Shown: positions 1 to 9,610, numbered from the stretch's first letter. The stretch is 64,000 nucleotides of DNA from Actinomycetes bacterium (GCA_021819725.1 JAKAQR010000010.1:51791-115790); one strand, 5' to 3'. Numbers and translations: made by a program. Notes: generated from the sequence alone by a model not told the origin.

Positions 1-368
1 CTCTCACCTCTCATAGCGTGTCGGTACCGCTCACTCTCTCCTCGCGGTTACCCTTTCCTATCCGTGTTCAGCTCTCGATCCGGTCATCGGAGATCTCGTT
101 CCCTAAGGGGTCGAAGCGTAATATGGACTTAACAAAGGGGACGGCTACCGTGGGACTGCCGGTCGTGGTGAAAGCGCTAGGAACCTTCGCGGTAACCGCG
201 GTGGTATCGGCTCCCAACGGACAGGTGCTTATCACGGATGTCCTCACGGTCCACTCCACTGGATTCTCCACGGTCGGCATCGTGTTGACGGTCGGAGCTG
301 CACTGGTCTTGGTCTCATGGTGGGTACGCACTGCTCGTCGCCACCATAAGAAGACGAGCACCGAGTGA
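1..368 (+). CDS. C-terminal end of a DUF6049-type membrane protein (partial)
   Basis: The frame is open from the window edge, so the true start lies outside and only about the last 120 residues are seen. The visible part is a beta-rich extracellular module followed by one membrane segment (about 20 residues, roughly nt 265-330) and a short basic tail ending RRHHKKTSTE. This architecture and the direct overlap with murJ match the actinobacterial DUF6049 proteins that precede murJ. The function of that family is unknown; an envelope role is inferred from the neighbour. The stop overlaps the GTG start of murJ by 4 bases, so the two are translationally coupled. Confidence 0.6.
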   Translation, partial: LTSHSVSVPLTLSSRLPFPIRVQLSIRSSEISFPKGSKRNMDLTKGTATVGLPVVVKALGTFAVTAVVSAPNGQVLITDVLTVHSTGFSTVGIVLTVGAALVLVSWWVRTARRHHKKTSTE

Positions 369-1966
369 TCGCACAACTCAAGCGTCTTCTCTTTGGGACG
401 CGGGAATCGGCTAGTCAAAATGCGGCCTTGCTGGCGGCCGGAACACTGACCTCTCGCCTGACCGGATTGGCGCGTCTTATCGTGCTCGCCGTCGTGCTCG
501 GCGTACGTCCGCTCGCTGATGCCTATAACCTTGGCAACAATACCCCAAATATGCTCTATGACCTCCTCTTGGGAGGGGTCATCTCAGCAACCCTGTTACC
601 GGTACTCTCGGCGCGTTTTAGCGTCGCGGGGCGTCGGTTGGGCACGAGGTCACAAGCTACGATCTTGACTCTTGGGATCGTCGGTCTGCTAGTGGCGACG
701 ATGATTTTCGAACTACTGGCACCGGCGATCATCGGTCTCTACACAATCGCGAACCATCACGCCTATGCACTAGCGCAACGGGAACTAGCCACCGAGTTGC
801 TGCGTCTCTTTGCGCCACAGCTCTTTTTTTATGGCGCCATCTCGCTGTTCACCGCCGTCTTGAACCTTCGAGGCAACTTCGCCTCGGCGGCGTTCGCTCC
901 GATCGCGAACAACATCGTCTCGGTCGCCTCACTCGTGACCTTCGCCACGCTCTATCCGGGTGCAAATCTTAGCGTGGTGTTAGCCCACTCGGATGCCGTG
1001 TTGATTCTGGGTCTCGGTTCGACCGCGGGTGTAGCGGCGCAGATGCTCGTTCTGTTACCGGTCATGTTGCGGCTCGGGATTGAGTTCCGTCCATCCTTTG
1101 CTCTTCGAGACCCCGCGGTTCGTGAGATGTTCTCCCTTTCATCGTGGACCATTGGCTTTGTGATCGCCAACCAGATCGCCGTCTTCGTGATCCAGGCTAT
1201 CGCTGACCCTCGACCTGGGTTTATCAGTGCGTACAACTATGCCTATCTGTTTTTCCAATTGCCTTATGCGATCGTCTCGCTCTCGATTATGACGGCGCTC
1301 CAACCCCGGCTGGCTCGACTGTGGGCCACGAGTGATCGGCAAGGCTTTGCTACCAACCTTACCCGCGCGCTTCGGGCGAGTGTGGCGATCACACTACCGC
1401 TCGCGGCAGTCATGTTGGTTGGTGCTCCAGTGGGACTCGATCTGGTGCTTCGCTATGGAGCGGTAGGCATGGCCGGCGTCAAGCTGACCGCCATGGCGCT
1501 GCAGGGATTCGCGGTGGGCTTGCCAGGATTCGCTCTTTTCCTCTCGATTGTGCAGGGTCTTCAGGCGACCCGCAATGCCCGAGTCGTCTTCGTCCTCTAC
1601 CTTGTAGAGAATGGGCTCAACATCGTGCTCGCCTTTGCGTTGGTCAACCGATATGGAATCGTCGGGTTGACGACATCCTTGTCCATTGCCTACACAGTGG
1701 CGGCGCTGCTGGGTCTCTTCGTGTTGATGAGAATGCACGCGCTTCGCGCACCGGGGCAACTCGTACGGGTGTGGTTGCAGCTTGGGGTGATTGGTGCCAT
1801 CGCAGCCCTGGTGCTGTGGAGGACCTTGCCTTCGATCACTGCGTCAAGGAGTGTTGGTTTTTTCCTTCAGACCCTGGGAGCACTCCTGATTTGTGCAGGC
1901 GTCTTCGTGGTTCTCAATGCGCTCGCAACTAGACTTGGCCGCCAAGGAAGGGAGATCCATCGATGA
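365..1966 (+). CDS. murJ: Lipid II flippase MurJ (MviN)
   Basis: A 533-residue polytopic membrane protein with the MviN/MurJ pattern: an N-terminal conserved block (about residues 18-60) containing the ASRLTGLARxxVLA-like motif, then about 14 hydrophobic segments through the C terminus. MurJ moves lipid-linked peptidoglycan precursor across the cytoplasmic membrane. It starts with GTG overlapping the previous gene, and its stop overlaps the ATG of the DegV gene, so it sits in the middle of a tightly coupled operon. Unlike mycobacterial MurJ, no C-terminal pseudokinase domain is present; the protein ends shortly after the last membrane segment. Family assignment is confident. Confidence 0.93.
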   Translation: MIAQLKRLLFGTRESASQNAALLAAGTLTSRLTGLARLIVLAVVLGVRPLADAYNLGNNTPNMLYDLLLGGVISATLLPVLSARFSVAGRRLGTRSQATILTLGIVGLLVATMIFELLAPAIIGLYTIANHHAYALAQRELATELLRLFAPQLFFYGAISLFTAVLNLRGNFASAAFAPIANNIVSVASLVTFATLYPGANLSVVLAHSDAVLILGLGSTAGVAAQMLVLLPVMLRLGIEFRPSFALRDPAVREMFSLSSWTIGFVIANQIAVFVIQAIADPRPGFISAYNYAYLFFQLPYAIVSLSIMTALQPRLARLWATSDRQGFATNLTRALRASVAITLPLAAVMLVGAPVGLDLVLRYGAVGMAGVKLTAMALQGFAVGLPGFALFLSIVQGLQATRNARVVFVLYLVENGLNIVLAFALVNRYGIVGLTTSLSIAYTVAALLGLFVLMRMHALRAPGQLVRVWLQLGVIGAIAALVLWRTLPSITASRSVGFFLQTLGALLICAGVFVVLNALATRLGRQGREIHR

Positions 1967-2802
1967 GTGTCGCCGTAGTGGTCGATTCGGCGTCCGACCT
2001 GCCGAACGAATTGGCTGATGCCCTAGGGATCCGTCGTGTACCATTAACGATTAGCCTGGATGGGGTTGACTACAAAGACGGAACCGAGCTTTCGCGGGAA
2101 CGGTTTTGGGAACTCGCTCAGCGAGCGAGCGATCTGCCGAAGACAGCAGCCCCATCGCCAGCAGAGTTTGACGCCGCCTTCAGTAGCGAACTTGACGCCG
2201 GTGCGAACCACGTCATCTGCCTCACCATGACCAAGGATCTGTCGGCGACGTATCAAGCGGCACTGGCTGCAGCGAGCGCCTACTCAGGCCGCGTCTCAGT
2301 TTTTGATACCCGGAGCTTGACGGTTGGCGAGGGGTTGGTGGCGGTGAGTGCAGCAACCGCCGCGCAGGCTGGGGCGGATACCGAGCAGTGCCAGCGGATC
2401 GTGCGCGCGGCGATCGAGCGAGTGGTCACCTTCGGTATGCTCGACACCCTTGAGAACCTTCGCCGGGGCGGAAGAATCGGTGCAGCGAGCGCCCTGTTGG
2501 GTACCGTCATGTCCTTCAAACCGCTGATCGAGGTGCGTGATGGTGCGATCGAGGCGGCGGGGCGGGTGCGCACTCGCAAGAGCGCCATTACTTCGCTGTT
2601 GGAGAAGTTCGCTGGTGGTGGACCCTATGAGCGGGTTGGTCTCGTCCACGCGATGGCGAACGACCTCGATGCCGTGCTAGCGCGTGTACGTGAGGTGACC
2701 GGTGTGGATGAGGTGGTGGTCTCGGTCATGGGCGCCACCATTGGGACCCACGCTGGCCCAGGTGCCCTTGGTATCTCGGTGCTCAAGCACGAACCCAAGT
2801 AG
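1963..2802 (+). CDS. DegV family fatty-acid-binding protein
   Basis: 279 residues beginning with the typical DegV start (VAVVVDSASDLP) and carrying the family's TAAPSPAEF and LENLRRGGRIG motifs (residues about 65-75 and 163-173). DegV/FakB proteins bind a fatty acid in a buried pocket; in Firmicutes they present it to the FakA kinase. No FakA homologue is in this window, so its partner here is unknown. It overlaps murJ by 4 bases, so it is probably co-transcribed. The fold call is confident; the physiological role is inferred from the family. Confidence 0.88.
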   Translation: MSVAVVVDSASDLPNELADALGIRRVPLTISLDGVDYKDGTELSRERFWELAQRASDLPKTAAPSPAEFDAAFSSELDAGANHVICLTMTKDLSATYQAALAAASAYSGRVSVFDTRSLTVGEGLVAVSAATAAQAGADTEQCQRIVRAAIERVVTFGMLDTLENLRRGGRIGAASALLGTVMSFKPLIEVRDGAIEAAGRVRTRKSAITSLLEKFAGGGPYERVGLVHAMANDLDAVLARVREVTGVDEVVVSVMGATIGTHAGPGALGISVLKHEPK

Positions 2803-2827
2803 GATGGTAGGCAAGGAGGTAGGGTAC

Positions 2828-3163
2828 GTGGCTGATTATCACGGCGAAACAGAGGGTCAGCGTGACCTAGCCGCTCGCGCGGCGGAGTGGGTTGACGAGA
2901 TCGCTAAGTTTCTACAGAGCAAAGCGGTGTCGCCGTTGTTTTGGGTCGCACGCGCTATCATCTTTGGCCTACTGGGTTTGGCGCTGGCGGTGGTCGCCGG
3001 CGTGTTGACCGTCGACGCCTTGGTCAAGCTGCTCGATGCCTATCTCTTCGCAGGACGGGTATGGATCACGTACTTTGTGATCGGTGGGCTCGCCCTGTTG
3101 CTATCGCTGTATGCCTGGCGCAAGATGGGCAAGTATCGCCTTGTCACCGGCGCTTCGGCGTGA
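2828..3163 (+). CDS. Small membrane protein of unknown function
   Basis: 111 residues starting at GTG 2828, chosen because a strong ribosome binding site (AAGGAGGT, 2813-2820) sits 7 bases upstream; a longer frame from 2702 would overlap degV and lacks such a site. An amphipathic N-terminal third is followed by two membrane segments (about residues 38-62 and 75-97) and a basic tail. I do not recognise a named family; small two-helix proteins occur near trxB in several actinobacteria. It probably belongs to the murJ-degV operon. Confidence 0.72.
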   Translation: MADYHGETEGQRDLAARAAEWVDEIAKFLQSKAVSPLFWVARAIIFGLLGLALAVVAGVLTVDALVKLLDAYLFAGRVWITYFVIGGLALLLSLYAWRKMGKYRLVTGASA

Positions 3164-3315
3164 TGGGGCGCGCGTGGGCTTACGCAGGACCCAGGGGGCG
3201 ATAGCGACTGCTGCCGGTAATAGGGCAGCTCCTGTCGTGGTGCGAACCTTGAGCACACGAACTGCGTCGACGAAGTGAGCCGGACGAACACGGTGGTGAA
3301 GGAGAAAGGACTCTA

Positions 3316-4281
3316 ATGACAGAGCATGTGAAGGTAGTAATTATTGGTTCGGGGCCAGCTGGCCTCACGGCGGCCATCTATGCGGCCCGAGCCGACTTCA
3401 GCCCAGTCATACTCGAAGGCGAGCCATCGTCAACCTCTGATCAGCCTGGTGGCCAGCTGATGCTAACAACGGAGATCGAAAATTTCCCAGGTTTTGTCGA
3501 CGGCATCCTCGGCCCAGAGCTCATGGGTAACTTCCGAAGTCAAGCGGAACGCTTTGGTGCAAGAATGCATGGGGCCAAGGCTGCTCGAGTCGACCTATCT
3601 GGTCAACACGCCGCTATTTGGGCATCTGATGCGACCCCTGACGAGCCGACCTACACCGCTGACGCCGTGATCGTAGCGACCGGCGCCCGTTCATTGATGC
3701 TCGGACTCGATAACGAACTACGGCTGGTCGGTCACGGCGTCTCAACGTGTGCAACCTGTGACGGCTTTTTCTTTCGCGGCCACCGTATCGCGGTCGTTGG
3801 TGGTGGTGACTCTGCGTTGGAGGAGGCGTTATTCCTCACCAAGTTCGCCGAGTCAGTGACGATTATTCACCGTCGCGATGCGCTGCGGGCCTCGAAGATC
3901 ATGCAGGACCGGGCCTTTGCCAACCCGAAGATCTCCTTCCTATGGAATCGTCAGGTGACGGCATTGCACGAAGAGGGTGGTTCGCTCGCCGGCGTGACCG
4001 TGCAGGACCCAGCGGGTGGACCCGAAGAGCGCCATGACTTCACCGGTCTCTTTGTGGCGATTGGCCATGCACCCAACACCGATGTCTTCAAAGGACAACT
4101 CGAGATGGATGACCTTGGCTACCTCGCGACGCAGCCGGGTTCTACCGCAACCAGCGTCAGGGGGGTATTTGCCGCAGGCGACGTACAGGATCATATCTAT
4201 CGCCAGGCGATCACGGCGGCTGGTTCTGGTTGTCAAGCGGCGCTCGATGTTGAGCACTACCTTGCTGCGCAAGAGGCCTGA
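3316..4281 (+). CDS. trxB: Thioredoxin reductase
   Basis: 321 residues, the usual length for the low-molecular-weight bacterial enzyme. An N-terminal FAD-binding GSGPAG motif (11-16), the redox-active CATC pair (Cys145/Cys148), a NADPH-binding GGGDSALEE motif and a C-terminal FAD motif (GVFAAGDV) are all visible. It transfers electrons from NADPH to thioredoxin. A good ribosome binding site (AAGGAGAAAGG) precedes ATG 3316. trxA follows after 73 bases, the standard actinobacterial trxB-trxA arrangement. Confidence 0.96.
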   Translation: MTEHVKVVIIGSGPAGLTAAIYAARADFSPVILEGEPSSTSDQPGGQLMLTTEIENFPGFVDGILGPELMGNFRSQAERFGARMHGAKAARVDLSGQHAAIWASDATPDEPTYTADAVIVATGARSLMLGLDNELRLVGHGVSTCATCDGFFFRGHRIAVVGGGDSALEEALFLTKFAESVTIIHRRDALRASKIMQDRAFANPKISFLWNRQVTALHEEGGSLAGVTVQDPAGGPEERHDFTGLFVAIGHAPNTDVFKGQLEMDDLGYLATQPGSTATSVRGVFAAGDVQDHIYRQAITAAGSGCQAALDVEHYLAAQEA

Positions 4282-4354
4282 GGAATACTTCGGTGATGAC
4301 GATGTTGATAGTTGCACGTGCAAGTACTGTCACGGCGAGTGAATGGAGAAGAAG

Positions 4355-4687
4355 ATGAGTGTACAGATTATTGAACTCAATGATCAGAATTTTGATGAGC
4401 GTATCAAGGCGTCGCAGACACCGGTACTAGTAGACTTCTGGGCAGAGTGGTGTGGACCGTGCAAGATGATTGCTCCGATTCTCGAGGAGATAGCCCAGGA
4501 CAAGAATGGTCAGCTGGTGATCGGGAAGTTGAATGTGGACAACGCATTGCAGGTGGCACGGAAGTTCGAGATCATGAGTATCCCGACGCTGATGCTGTTT
4601 CGAGACGGCGAACCGGTGAAGCGTATCGTAGGAGCGATGTCCAAGAAGGCACTGTTGAAGGAGCTGGACCCAGCGCTAGCGGGGTGA
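4355..4687 (+). CDS. trxA: Thioredoxin
   Basis: A 110-residue thioredoxin with the classical WCGPC active site (Cys33/Cys36) and the cis-proline motif SIPTLMLF. It is reduced by the adjacent TrxB and serves ribonucleotide reductase and general disulfide exchange. I prefer ATG 4355 over the in-frame ATG 4343 because GGAGAAG lies just upstream of 4355; the longer form would add only MEKK. The stop codon overlaps the GTG of the next gene (GTGA at 4684), implying translational coupling to the CwlM-like protein. Confidence 0.95.
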   Translation: MSVQIIELNDQNFDERIKASQTPVLVDFWAEWCGPCKMIAPILEEIAQDKNGQLVIGKLNVDNALQVARKFEIMSIPTLMLFRDGEPVKRIVGAMSKKALLKELDPALAG

Positions 4688-5664
4688 GTGCTGAGGGAAC
4701 CGCGGCACTGATCCCTCATTCTGAGGCGAGCTTGGCGGATGTCGAGATGCGTCTGGTTCGGCTTGGTTTTCTGTCTCCCGATGTAGGGTTGGTGGGCCTA
4801 TCCGATGCGCTTGTCGCTTTCCAGTCCTCTCGTGGAATTCCTGAGACAGGGGATTGCGATCGTATCACCTGGAGGAGTTTGGTTGAGGCTGGATTTGCCT
4901 TTGGGGATCGAGTTCTGTATCTGCGAAATCCCAGTTTCCGTGGTGAGGATGTGGCCTGGTTGCAGGAGCGACTCGGTAACTTAGGGTTCGATCCGGGGAG
5001 AGTCGACGGTATCTTTGGTACGAGAACGCGAGATGCCCTGCAGGATTTTCAATCGAATGTAGCGCTTCCTGCCGATGGAATCTGTGGAGGAGCAACCGTC
5101 GACGAGTTGCGTCGTGTCTTTGGACGCAGCACTGAGCATATCCATGGAGTTCGTGAGCGACAGCGCCTTCGCATCCGGACAAAGCCGTTGTCAGAGGCCT
5201 CTGTGGCGATCCTTGCTGCCCTTCCGCTGGAACAGCAGGCAGATCTGCTTGCCCAGCGTCTGCGTGCAAGGGGAGCCAAGGCGGTGGCGCTCACCGACGC
5301 CGATCAATCACACCTCGCCACCATCGTGAACACGCGGGAACTCGATCTCGTGACCTATTTCGACTTCTCGACCTCGGGGTTGCAGGTCGCGTACTACTCC
5401 GGTTTTCGTTACACCTCGCCCGCGGGCATGTTGCTAGCCCAGATGGTCGCTGATGGTCTCTCACGTCTCGAACTGCCGGTGATGATCAGCCTTCGTGGGA
5501 TGACCTTGCCGATCCTTCGTGAGACGAGGATGCCTGCGGTTTCGATCGCTATCGACCACCCCCACCGTTGGCTCATCTTGGGCCCTGAGGTGGTGGAGGC
5601 GGTCGCAGCTTCCATTGAGGAGTTTCTGGTGAACCCCGAGTCTGGCACTCCTGGAGTCGGCTAG
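4684..5664 (+). CDS. CwlM-like protein: two peptidoglycan-binding domains plus degenerate amidase_3 domain
   Basis: 326 residues from GTG 4684. Two PG_binding_1 modules (about 20-75 and 88-145) are followed by an amidase_3-like region (about 155-320). This order, and the position next to trxA, match actinobacterial CwlM. In mycobacteria CwlM is a cytoplasmic regulator of MurA rather than a hydrolase. Here the zinc-binding and catalytic motifs expected in amidase_3 (the DPGHGG-type start, the later SxHxN histidine and the C-terminal glutamate) are not recognisable; the last region reads PAVSIAID. No signal peptide is seen. A non-catalytic regulator of peptidoglycan precursor synthesis is the likely role, by inference. 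Confidence 0.8.
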   Translation: MSAEGTAALIPHSEASLADVEMRLVRLGFLSPDVGLVGLSDALVAFQSSRGIPETGDCDRITWRSLVEAGFAFGDRVLYLRNPSFRGEDVAWLQERLGNLGFDPGRVDGIFGTRTRDALQDFQSNVALPADGICGGATVDELRRVFGRSTEHIHGVRERQRLRIRTKPLSEASVAILAALPLEQQADLLAQRLRARGAKAVALTDADQSHLATIVNTRELDLVTYFDFSTSGLQVAYYSGFRYTSPAGMLLAQMVADGLSRLELPVMISLRGMTLPILRETRMPAVSIAIDHPHRWLILGPEVVEAVAASIEEFLVNPESGTPGVG

Positions 5665-5675
5665 CCGACGGTTAG

Positions 5676-6749
5676 CTAAGAGCGGGAGCGTGCATACTCA
5701 TTGACCATCTCTTGCGCGACTCCATCACGGAACTGCTGAGGTGGTGACTTCATGAAATAGGCAGATGGCCCGAGAAGTGGCCCGCCCTCGCCGCGGTCAA
5801 GGGCGATCTTGGCACAACGAACGGCGTCGATGATGACGCCTGCGCTGTTGGGGGAGTCCCACACCTCAAGTTTGAGCTCGATGTTTAAGGGAACATCACC
5901 AAAGTTGCGACCCTCAAGCCGAATGTAGGCCCATTTACGATCCTCAAGCCACGGCACGTGATCTGAGGGGCCGATGTGGACATCGTCGGCTTCGATGCCG
6001 TTGTCGATCTGGCTGGTGACGGACTGCGTCTTCGAGATCTTTTTCGACTCCAGTCGCTCGCGCTCAAGCATGTTCTTAAAGTCCATGTTCCCACCGACGT
6101 TGAGCTGGTAGGTGCGGTCGATCACAAGCCCACGGTCCTCGAAGAGGCGAGCGAGCGTGCGGTGCACGATCGTGGCGCCAACCTGGCTCTTGATATCATC
6201 GCCAACGATAGGAACGCCAGCGGCGGTGAACTTGGCTGCCCACTCTGGATCAGAGGCGATGAAGACCGGGATGGCATTGACAAAGGCCACCTTGGCATCG
6301 ATGCAGGCCTGAGCATAGAACTTCTGTGCCTGCTCGGAGCCGACCGGCAGGTACGCGACCAGCACGTCTGCTTGTACAGCTCGGAGCGTCTCCACGATGT
6401 CGACTGGTTCGACCGGAGACTCTTCGATAGATTCCCGGTAGTACTTGCCAAGGCCATCGAGTGTTGGTCCTCGCTGGACCGTCACCTGACTCTCAGGAAC
6501 ATCGGCAAACTTGATGGTGTTATTGCGACCGGCAAAGATCGCCTTGGAGAGTGGGACACCAACCTTGGTGGCGTCGACGTCGAAGGCAGCGACGAACTCC
6601 AGATCGCTGACGTGGTAGTCGCCGAGCTGGACATGCATAAGACCAGGGACTTCGTCCTCTGGGTTCGCTCCTCGATAGTAATGCACCCCTTGGATGAGTG
6701 AGCTAGCGCAGTTTCCCACGCCGGCGATTGCTACGCGTACTTTTGACAT
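5676..6749 (-). CDS. ino1: Inositol-3-phosphate synthase
   Basis: 357 residues of the actinobacterial/archaeal short myo-inositol-1-phosphate synthase class. The NAD-binding GxGNCASS motif is at about 10-17, and the conserved [21 protein letters not shown] and LNVGGNMDF blocks are all present. The enzyme converts glucose-6-phosphate to inositol-3-phosphate for phosphatidylinositol and mycothiol. It starts 26 bases after the padR stop on the same strand; the padR-ino1 pair is a conserved actinobacterial arrangement (compare Rv0047c-Rv0046c), so PadR control of the pair is plausible. Confidence 0.95.
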   Translation of the reverse strand: MSKVRVAIAGVGNCASSLIQGVHYYRGANPEDEVPGLMHVQLGDYHVSDLEFVAAFDVDATKVGVPLSKAIFAGRNNTIKFADVPESQVTVQRGPTLDGLGKYYRESIEESPVEPVDIVETLRAVQADVLVAYLPVGSEQAQKFYAQACIDAKVAFVNAIPVFIASDPEWAAKFTAAGVPIVGDDIKSQVGATIVHRTLARLFEDRGLVIDRTYQLNVGGNMDFKNMLERERLESKKISKTQSVTSQIDNGIEADDVHIGPSDHVPWLEDRKWAYIRLEGRNFGDVPLNIELKLEVWDSPNSAGVIIDAVRCAKIALDRGEGGPLLGPSAYFMKSPPQQFRDGVAQEMVNEYARSRS

Positions 6750-6775
6750 CGGTTTCCCCGTTTCCTTTCTTCTGC

Positions 6776-7393
6776 TTACCGCGAGAGCGTAGGTTGCTCT
6801 CGAAGATCCTTGAGTTCACGCTCGATCCACTGGAGTTCAGCGTCGAGACGATACTCGAGACCATGCTTGACCTGGCCGAGACCGTTAGAACGTGCCGACA
6901 GTTCACCAAGGGCACGCATGCGTTCATTGATGAGGCCAACCCGTCGCTCGAAGAGGCGGATGCGTTCAGCCTCGGTGAGATGGTCCGAAAACGCTAATGC
7001 GAACCAGAAGGTGCGATCGTCGTCAAGGGCGATGCCACGCAAGAGCTCGAGTAGCGCGGTCTGGCCGGCGGTGGTGATGGTGTAGACCTTCCGATTGCGA
7101 CGCCCATTGGCGGGTTGTTCGCCACGCTGGAGCAATGCGAGTTCTGCTGCGAGAGCCCCAGAGAGTTGACGCGAATCGAATGCAGGAGTGTTGGTTGTCT
7201 CCGAGCGAATGAGCCCGCGACGCTCCAACTTGGCCAGTGCCGGATACAGCGATCCCCAGGACATAGTCATCAGGGCGCCAAAAGCGGTGTCGATGCGCCG
7301 TTTGAGTTCGTAACCGTGCATACCTTCGTCCGCGAGAAGGCCGAGTAGGAGCAGCTCTGTGGCTGAGCCACTGGAATGAGTACTCGTGCGCAT
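6776..7393 (-). CDS. PadR family transcriptional regulator
   Basis: 205 residues from ATG 7393. The N-terminal winged helix has the PadR signature ([20 protein letters not shown], then [15 protein letters not shown]), followed by a long helical C-terminal dimerisation region (about 120-205). I chose ATG 7393 rather than the upstream in-frame codon at 7423 because a promoter (TTGCAT - 16 bp - TATACT) ends 7 bases before it, predicting a leaderless mRNA; the longer start would lie inside the -35 box. It is directly upstream of ino1 and probably regulates both genes. Confidence 0.88.
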   Translation of the reverse strand: MRTSTHSSGSATELLLLGLLADEGMHGYELKRRIDTAFGALMTMSWGSLYPALAKLERRGLIRSETTNTPAFDSRQLSGALAAELALLQRGEQPANGRRNRKVYTITTAGQTALLELLRGIALDDDRTFWFALAFSDHLTEAERIRLFERRVGLINERMRALGELSARSNGLGQVKHGLEYRLDAELQWIERELKDLREQPTLSR

Positions 7394-7400
7394 AAGAGGT

Positions 7401-7428
7401 AGTATAGCCGGTCGTAGTACCAATGCAA
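7401..7428 (-). promoter_or_regulatory. padR-ino1 promoter (leaderless)
   Basis: On the minus strand, TTGCAT (7428-7423) and TATACT (7406-7401) are separated by 16 bases, and the start ATG follows 7 bases after the -10 box. Transcription would begin at or next to the start codon. The flanking GGTACTAC...CTATACTACC forms a partial dyad across the -10 region that could serve for autoregulation. Confidence 0.65.
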
Positions 7429-7810
7429 TATAGCGAAGTGTTATATCACCGCGCGAACAATCTCGTCAGCTGGTCTCCTTGATTGGAGCGATCGCCAGCG
7501 CACAACGTCAAACCGTCTTGGAAGGTGGAACTCTGGGCCCACCGAGCTCGGTTGTCCAATAGCGTGGGACACCGCTGACCATGGTGTGGTCGCGGTTGGA
7601 GCAGGTTCTTCGTCGCAGTGGGGGTGCGCCGCTGCAAGGTTCTTGGTGACAAGGTGCGACGGTGTATCATCATGGGGCCCACCGATACCCTCTGGCGAAC
7701 ACGATCTCGACGGTGAACGATCTTTGGCACGAATGTCGTCGTGTGTCGGGAGCACCCGTCAACGTGAGGCTGTGCTTGGCGGGTGTCCTGTTGGCTGGTG
7801 TGCCAAGTGG
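7429..7810. other. Intergenic stretch without a convincing gene
   Basis: About 380 bases between the divergent padR and amidase genes. Short open frames occur on both strands but lack ribosome binding sites, family resemblance or sensible composition. No strong hairpin or repeat was seen. Confidence 0.5.
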
Positions 7811-7816
7811 TAGCCT
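7811..7816 (+). promoter_or_regulatory. -10 element of a leaderless amidase transcript
   Basis: TAGCCT (TAnnnT class) ends 6 bases before ATG 7823, and no ribosome binding site is present. No good -35 hexamer is spaced at 16-18 bases. Confidence 0.4.
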
Positions 7817-7822
7817 TGGTGC

Positions 7823-9259
7823 ATGCCCGAACTCTTCAATCAGATGCCGACGGCCATCGAACTTGCAGGGTTGATCCGGTCGCGCCAGATCAGCCCAGTG
7901 GAGGTGTTGACCTATACCGCCGAACGGATTCACGCGCTCAACCCACAGGTGAATGCTATTGTCTGGTCCGATGACGAGGAGGCGAAACGGCGCGCATCGG
8001 CGATGACGGATGTGCTCGTTCATACGAGTGATGAGGAACTCCCGCCCTTTTTTGGGGTGCCACTCCCGATCAAGGATCTCACCGAGGTGGCGGGTTGGCC
8101 GGCGACCTACGGGTCCCTAGCGGTCTCAGACGAGCCCAAACTCGAGAGCGAGTTGGTGGTGCGCGCCTTCGAACGGGCGGGGTTTCTGCTCTTTGGACGC
8201 ACCAACGCTCCTGAGTTTGGCCCGATCCCAGTGACGGAGAATCTCCGTTATGGGGTCACTCGAAACCCATGGGATCTTGATCGCACGCCCGGGGGATCGA
8301 GCGGAGGGGCGGCTGCGGCAGTAGCGGCCGGGATGTTCTCCATCGCCCACGGCAATGACGGTGGAGGTTCGATCCGGATTCCCGCCTCCTGTTGTGGACT
8401 TGTAGGTCTGAAGGTGGCTCGCGGAAGGGTCCCGTCCCGTAACTTCTCGTGGGAGGGTGGCTCGGTCGAGGGTGTCCTCGGTCGCGACGTCGCGGACGTG
8501 GCGACGGTGCTCGATCAGATTGCCGGACCCGATCCGCTGCAGTGGTACAACGCTCCTGCGCCTGAACAACCCTTTGCGAACGCCCTTGCTGGGGAGCCAG
8601 CACGACTACGAATCGGCATGGTGACGACCGCTCCCTTTGGCCTGCCAGTCGATCCCGCATGTCTAGGGGCTGTCGAGGCTACGGCTCAGACACTTGAATC
8701 CCTCGGCCACGTAATCGAGTCGTTCGAACTGCCCAATATCGATGACTTCCTGGGTCCATTTCTGAACATCGTGAACACAGGCCTCGCGGGCTATCGCGAT
8801 GTGGATTGGACAAAGACGGATCTGCACATCCAGCGGAACCGCGAGGCCGCCCTAGGGGTCTCGAGCCTTGACTACGTGCAATCCGTCGCCGATCTCCAGC
8901 GCTGGACGCGCGGATTCCTCAGTCGATGGGGGAGTGACTTCGATATCCTGCTCAGCCCGACGATGGCGATTCTTCCTCCTCGCGCTGGTGCGGTACTCGA
9001 GGAGCTGCACGCATCTGGTGAGACGTCGAGCTCTTCGCTCACCGTTCTGCAGATGGCGGTATTCACCTCTGCGTTCAACATGACGGGACAGCCCGCAATC
9101 TCATTGCCGGTTCACGTGACTGCGACTGGCATACCTGTGGGTATCCAGTTGGTGGCGGGTCCTTGGGATGAGTACACGTTGCTCGGTTTAGCGGCGCAAC
9201 TCGAGCGGGCATTTGGCTGGCGTGAACGTCGACTCCCGTTCCCTGCATCGCAGGAGTAA
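7823..9259 (+). CDS. Amidase signature family hydrolase
   Basis: 478 residues with the complete Ser-cisSer-Lys triad of the amidase signature family: Lys84 (PIKD), cis-Ser159 in GGSSGG and nucleophile Ser183 in GGGSIRIPAS. The spacing (75 and 24 residues) equals that of GatA-type enzymes. The C-terminal block GQPAISLPV is also typical. It hydrolyses a C-N amide bond; substrates range widely in this family and cannot be read from sequence. GatA is unlikely because no gatB or gatC is nearby. It stands alone, divergent from padR, with an apparently leaderless start. Confidence 0.88.
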   Translation: MPELFNQMPTAIELAGLIRSRQISPVEVLTYTAERIHALNPQVNAIVWSDDEEAKRRASAMTDVLVHTSDEELPPFFGVPLPIKDLTEVAGWPATYGSLAVSDEPKLESELVVRAFERAGFLLFGRTNAPEFGPIPVTENLRYGVTRNPWDLDRTPGGSSGGAAAAVAAGMFSIAHGNDGGGSIRIPASCCGLVGLKVARGRVPSRNFSWEGGSVEGVLGRDVADVATVLDQIAGPDPLQWYNAPAPEQPFANALAGEPARLRIGMVTTAPFGLPVDPACLGAVEATAQTLESLGHVIESFELPNIDDFLGPFLNIVNTGLAGYRDVDWTKTDLHIQRNREAALGVSSLDYVQSVADLQRWTRGFLSRWGSDFDILLSPTMAILPPRAGAVLEELHASGETSSSSLTVLQMAVFTSAFNMTGQPAISLPVHVTATGIPVGIQLVAGPWDEYTLLGLAAQLERAFGWRERRLPFPASQE

Positions 9260-9387
9260 CGACTCACGTAGATCTGGTGTCCAGATGTCGTTTTGCAAAT
9301 CTGAGGCTGGTCATAAGCCAGAGCTTTGATCGGTCAGGGGCACCCTGATCGACTCTTGAGGTGGACTGCGTCGGGGATCTGAACGTC

Positions 9388-9603
9388 TCAACGAGAGAGG
9401 TGACGAGAACCAGATGTTTCAGGTTCAAAGAGAGATGATCGTGGTTCACGCTCACCCCGCATTGCCAAGGTCCCCTCCCGCCTTGCGGCGACGAGGGAAC
9501 GCACGGTATTGGGAGAGCAGTGACACTCTCTGGCTGCTTGATTGTAGGACTGGTAGAGGTCATAGGCCTCGAGTATGTTCATGGCTTGGTTACTATCCGT
9601 CAT
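9388..9603 (-). pseudogene. Truncated IstA transposase N terminus
   Basis: 71 codons from ATG 9603. Residues about 5-50 match the IstA N-terminal HTH pattern (AYDLYQSYNQAAREC-HCSPNTV). The remaining 20 residues (EPRSSLFEPETSG...) are unlike the family, suggesting a deletion or frameshift. It cannot encode an active transposase. Confidence 0.55.
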
Positions 9604-9610
9604 GGTTGAG

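Noticed and set aside
5976..6701. 241-codon plus-strand frame opposite ino1
   Set aside because: Antisense shadow of a clear inositol-phosphate synthase gene.
7823..9259. GatA subunit of the Glu-tRNA amidotransferase
   Set aside because: Triad spacing is GatA-like, but gatB and gatC are absent and the gene is isolated.
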